8,260 nucleotides of DNA, from the NCBI GenBank assembly GCA_021163525.1, contig JAGGTX010000195.1:1-8260 (forward strand), written 5' to 3'. Position 1 is the stretch's first letter, and the number at the start of each line of letters is the position of its first letter. This document shows, one piece after another, positions 6,074 to 8,260 of this stretch. This stretch comes from Caldifarciminota bacterium (GTDB lineage: Bacteria; Hydrothermota; UBA3072; B12-G15). Under the pieces are notes generated by a model. It did no database searches. It saw only the letters and a program-made list of their open reading frames with translations, and had not been told where the DNA came from. A program made the translations under genes and the position numbers.

Positions 6074-6586
6074 ATGGATAAAAGAGGTATATCACTGGTT
6101 ATAATGCTTCTGATTATACTGGTTATGACATTCCTGATTGTTGCTGTTGTTGGTTTTACGCAGACATCAGCTTTTAAGACCCTTATTCACAACAATAGAA
6201 AAAGGGCATTTATTGCCTCTGAAGCAGCAGAAGAGTTTTATATCTCCTGTATACCGAACAATGACCTTTTAAGGTATTACTTTGGCTCAACATCTGGATA
6301 TTCAATCAGTGGACATAGGGATACGGTTTATGTTGTGGGCGAGAAGAGGCTGGTTTATGTGGACTCTCTATCCTCATCAGGGGACCAGTACTTTATATGG
6401 CCTGTTCCTTTCATAGATCCCTATCCACTACCTGGAACAGTGAATGGTATGCAGCAATTCATATACTCATTCAGCACAACTGGATATGTTCCAAACAGCG
6501 GATACAAACGTTCCTTCCAGGTGATGGCAGCATATAGTAAACCCTATGTTGGCACAGCAGGAGCCTTTGGCCACACAATGTATTAA
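6074..6586 (+). CDS. type IV minor prepilin, PilX/GspK-like
   Basis: This is a 170-residue protein starting MDKRG|ISLVIMLLII, with a prepilin-like Gly and a hydrophobic helix of about residues 6-29. Glu5 is replaced by Ile, the known trait of PilX and GspK tip pilins, which sit at the pilus end and need no charge pairing with a preceding subunit. NRKRAFIASEAAEEFY (41-56) matches the PilX N-terminal motif, where a polar helix with Ala-Glu-rich residues follows the membrane helix. The remaining residues (GSTSGYSISGHRDTVYVVGE, FIWPVPFIDPYPLPG, GTAGAFGHTMY) show no further known domain. It starts 1 nt after the PilW-like stop; GGGAGG at 6063-6068 is the ribosome-binding site. The function inferred is tip initiation of the type IV pilus together with PilY1. 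Confidence 0.84.
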   Translation: MDKRGISLVIMLLIILVMTFLIVAVVGFTQTSAFKTLIHNNRKRAFIASEAAEEFYISCIPNNDLLRYYFGSTSGYSISGHRDTVYVVGEKRLVYVDSLSSSGDQYFIWPVPFIDPYPLPGTVNGMQQFIYSFSTTGYVPNSGYKRSFQVMAAYSKPYVGTAGAFGHTMY

Positions 6587-6587
6587 A

Positions 6588-6596
6588 AGGAGGTGA
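6588..6596 (+). promoter_or_regulatory. ribosome-binding site that fixes the start of the gene at 6599
   Basis: AGGAGGTGA is a perfect Shine-Dalgarno sequence. An in-frame GTG at 6593 lies inside it and cannot be the start it serves. With GGAGG at 6589-6593, the ATG at 6599 has a 5-nt spacer, so translation most likely begins there and the protein is two residues shorter than the longest open frame. Confidence 0.8.
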
Positions 6597-6598
6597 AC

Positions 6599-7216
6599 AT
6601 GTTTATTGTGCTTTTAACATCTTTATACATCTATCCACAATTGGAAAAACCCATCTTTGAGAAGGTCTATACCCCTGTGGAGGTTGAATTTGTTATTATA
6701 ACAGAGAAAGATACCATAAGACAGATTTTGTTCAAGGAATCCACTGACCTTATCATGCTTGAGATAAGACCGTGGAGGGAGGTAGTATCAAAGGATAATA
6801 AAGTCACCATAGACCATAATTGTTCAGACACTGTTCCCTTATTCATCTATAGTGAGAGAATGAAAACTTTACCACGGGAGTATATACCTGGATACATCTT
6901 TTTTGGAAGACGCTGGGCTTATCTCTCGGCAAAGTTAAAGAAGGTTGACAGAGGGATTTATACTGGTGTTGGTGGCTTGAGAATGGTTTTAAATAACCGT
7001 ATGTATCCAGTTGAGGTGAAAAGGGGAAAAAGGATGATAAAGATAGATGGGTATAGAGATGTGAATGGTCTTGGACCAATTCCTGAAAAAATATATGTTT
7101 ACAATGGTGAGAAGTTATCCTATACAAGGGCGATTCAAAGGGTTACATACGGAATAAAAAAATCGGCAAAGTCTATTGGTGAGATTGAAAATAAGATAGA
7201 AACCCCTAAATTTTAG
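6599..7216 (+). CDS. unrecognised protein, probably exported, in the pilX-pilY1 interval
   Basis: I do not recognise this 205-residue protein. It begins MFIVLLTSLYIYPQ, a short hydrophobic stretch without a basic N-terminal residue, so it may be a minimal signal sequence or a short membrane anchor. The rest is Lys/Arg-, Tyr- and Val/Ile-rich with alternating strand-like segments (PVEVEFVIITEKDTI, DLIMLEIRPW, PGYIFFGRRWAYLSAKL, RMVLNNRMYPVEVKRGKRMI, EKIYVYNGEKLSYT), suggesting a beta-rich fold. Only one cysteine (C75) is visible. There is no Gly-cleaved prepilin leader, no Glu5 motif and no clear catalytic motif. It starts 12 nt after the PilX-like stop and ends 9 nt before the PilY1-like gene, so it belongs to the same operon. 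A role as periplasmic or surface partner of PilX/PilY1 is inference from position only. The strong ribosome-binding site and intact frame argue for a real gene. Confidence 0.82.
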   Translation: MFIVLLTSLYIYPQLEKPIFEKVYTPVEVEFVIITEKDTIRQILFKESTDLIMLEIRPWREVVSKDNKVTIDHNCSDTVPLFIYSERMKTLPREYIPGYIFFGRRWAYLSAKLKKVDRGIYTGVGGLRMVLNNRMYPVEVKRGKRMIKIDGYRDVNGLGPIPEKIYVYNGEKLSYTRAIQRVTYGIKKSAKSIGEIENKIETPKF

Positions 7217-7225
7217 GAGGTTACC

Positions 7226-8260
7226 ATGTTAAAGAGACTGACCATTTTAAGCCTTGTTTTAATGCCATTCATGTTGAATCTCTCAGCATATAAAGACAGT
7301 GATGAGGAGTTCTTCTCCCTATTCGTCGCACCTGATGTCCTGATAATCCTTGACAGTTCTGGAAGTATGACCTGGAATATGGATGGTGAAAATACCCATG
7401 GTGATGGAACAATAGGTGGTGATTTCAATTATAATCCTCATGGACCTAAAGGGGGTCATGGAGGGAATTCTTATCCGGTGAAGCATCCATTTTATGGTTA
7501 TGCACCTGACTGGTATAATAATGGGGATCCAGATTGCTATGGGAATAAATCCAGAATGCACATAGTAAAGACTGCCATGGAGACCACCCTTGTCCGGATA
7601 TCAGGAACATTCAGATGGGGTCTTGCAACCTTTTACCAGGGTAAAAGTGCTGAGGATACTTCTTATTATAGAGCATGGTACAAAGTAGAGGAGGATAGTT
7701 TTGTTGAATTTATACCAGACCTCCAGTGGTATGGCAATGAAACTGACTTGGCAAAAGAGCAGTGTATGATAAGGGTTGAAATATCCAATGCACAGGGGCA
7801 GAATCAGTCCCACATAAACGAGATAATGAGGTTGCTTGACAGCGAGATAAACAATTACAATGACCAGAATGAAATGAGGGCGGATGGAGGAACACCCATT
7901 GCACCTGCATTGAGGGGTGCACGATACTGGTACAAGGATTTCCTCTGGAACGACAATGCAAGATGGTGCAGAAACTACAATATTGTTCTTCTGACTGATG
8001 GAGAGCCAACATATGGTATAGACACTTTAACCTATGACGATGGAGAAAATGCAAGGCTGTCAAGTTATGATGGTTCAAGCCCTTTATGGATGAAAAAACA
8101 GTGTTACTGGGAGGCAGAATCCCTCCAGCATGTCCATATTCCGGCCCAGGGAGCCCATCCTGAACAGGATGTTGCAATCAATGTCTATGTGGTTGGTATA
8201 GGGATGGCCGGTTCAGCTACACTTGACAGTATTGCATATTATGGTGGAACTGATTCAGCA
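7226..8260 (+). CDS. PilY1-like tip protein with von Willebrand A domain, 3' partial
   Basis: The reading frame is open from ATG 7226 to the window end (345 codons, no stop). GGAGGT at 7216-7221 is the ribosome-binding site. MLKRLTILSLVLMPFMLNLSA is a Sec-type signal peptide with cleavage expected near Ala21. A von Willebrand A domain follows from about residue 36. The metal-ion site is complete: D43, S45 and S47 in the DSSGS motif, T223 in GGTPIAPAL, and D258 in NIVLLTDGEPT. Between the first motif and the next helix lies a Gly/His/Asn/Asp-rich stretch (about 51-106) containing KGGHGG. VAINVYVVGIGM and TLDSIAYYGGTDSA (316-345) close the domain in PilY1 fashion. PilY1 is a secreted or tip-located adhesin/mechanosensor that works with the minor pilins. 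Its C-terminal beta-propeller, if present, is outside the window. Gene order directly supports the call. Confidence 0.88.
   Translation, partial: MLKRLTILSLVLMPFMLNLSAYKDSDEEFFSLFVAPDVLIILDSSGSMTWNMDGENTHGDGTIGGDFNYNPHGPKGGHGGNSYPVKHPFYGYAPDWYNNGDPDCYGNKSRMHIVKTAMETTLVRISGTFRWGLATFYQGKSAEDTSYYRAWYKVEEDSFVEFIPDLQWYGNETDLAKEQCMIRVEISNAQGQNQSHINEIMRLLDSEINNYNDQNEMRADGGTPIAPALRGARYWYKDFLWNDNARWCRNYNIVLLTDGEPTYGIDTLTYDDGENARLSSYDGSSPLWMKKQCYWEAESLQHVHIPAQGAHPEQDVAINVYVVGIGMAGSATLDSIAYYGGTDSA

Noticed and set aside
4647..6586. Type II secretion pseudopilins (GspH-I-J-K) instead of type IV minor pilins
   Set aside because: The H-I-J-K pattern is similar, but the PilW pattern, the PilX N-terminal motif and the following PilY1-like gene favour a type IV pilus. 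No gsp gene is present in the window.
6593..6595. GTG at 6593 as the start of the unknown gene
   Set aside because: It lies inside the perfect Shine-Dalgarno sequence; ATG 6599 has correct spacing.
7710..8177. 155-residue open frame on the - strand
   Set aside because: It is fully antisense to the PilY1-like gene, whose motifs are intact. Its composition (many His, Ser, Cys, Leu) is typical of a shadow frame and no family motif is visible.

Overview
The window is bacterial and protein-coding almost end to end, with all eleven genes on the + strand. It is moderately AT-rich. Arginine is nearly always AGG or AGA, ATA isoleucine is common, and strong Shine-Dalgarno sites of the GGAGGTGA type recur. 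A 2-oxoacid:ferredoxin oxidoreductase, a PorV/PorQ-type outer-membrane barrel and a type IV pilus minor-pilin cluster together point to an anaerobic, didermal, possibly thermophilic bacterium. An uncultivated FCB-like lineage would fit, but that placement is inference and weak.

Region 1 (1-4518) is a tightly packed run with gaps of 2 nt or less, or overlaps. It holds the 3' part of korA, then korB and korC (2-oxoglutarate or related 2-oxoacid:ferredoxin oxidoreductase), a PorV/PorQ-like outer-membrane beta-barrel protein, accA (acetyl-CoA carboxylase carboxyltransferase alpha subunit) and a DUF4388/PATAN-domain protein. KorABC links 2-oxoacids, CoA thioesters, CO2 and reduced ferredoxin. AccA, with an AccD partner not seen here, makes malonyl-CoA for fatty acids.

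Region 2 (4519-4646) is the only real intergenic gap, at 128 nt. It holds an AT-rich hairpin followed by a T-rich stretch (likely terminator, possibly an activator site) and a well-spaced candidate sigma-54 promoter (TGG-N8-TTGCA) ending just before the first pilin's ribosome-binding site.

Region 3 (4647-8260, continuing past the window) is a minor-pilin operon in the same order as the fimT/fimU-pilV-pilW-pilX-pilY1 cluster of Proteobacteria. It encodes a GspH/FimT-like prepilin, a PilV-like prepilin, a PilW-like prepilin and a PilX-like prepilin lacking Glu5. An unrecognised 205-residue, probably exported protein follows, then the N-terminal 345 residues of a PilY1-like protein with a complete von Willebrand A metal site. 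In known systems these proteins form the pilus-tip priming complex. The unrecognised gene between pilX and pilY1 is the most novel item here, followed by the promoter region and the pilus-adjacent DUF4388 gene. I see no CRISPR, rRNA, tRNA, transposon or prophage signal.
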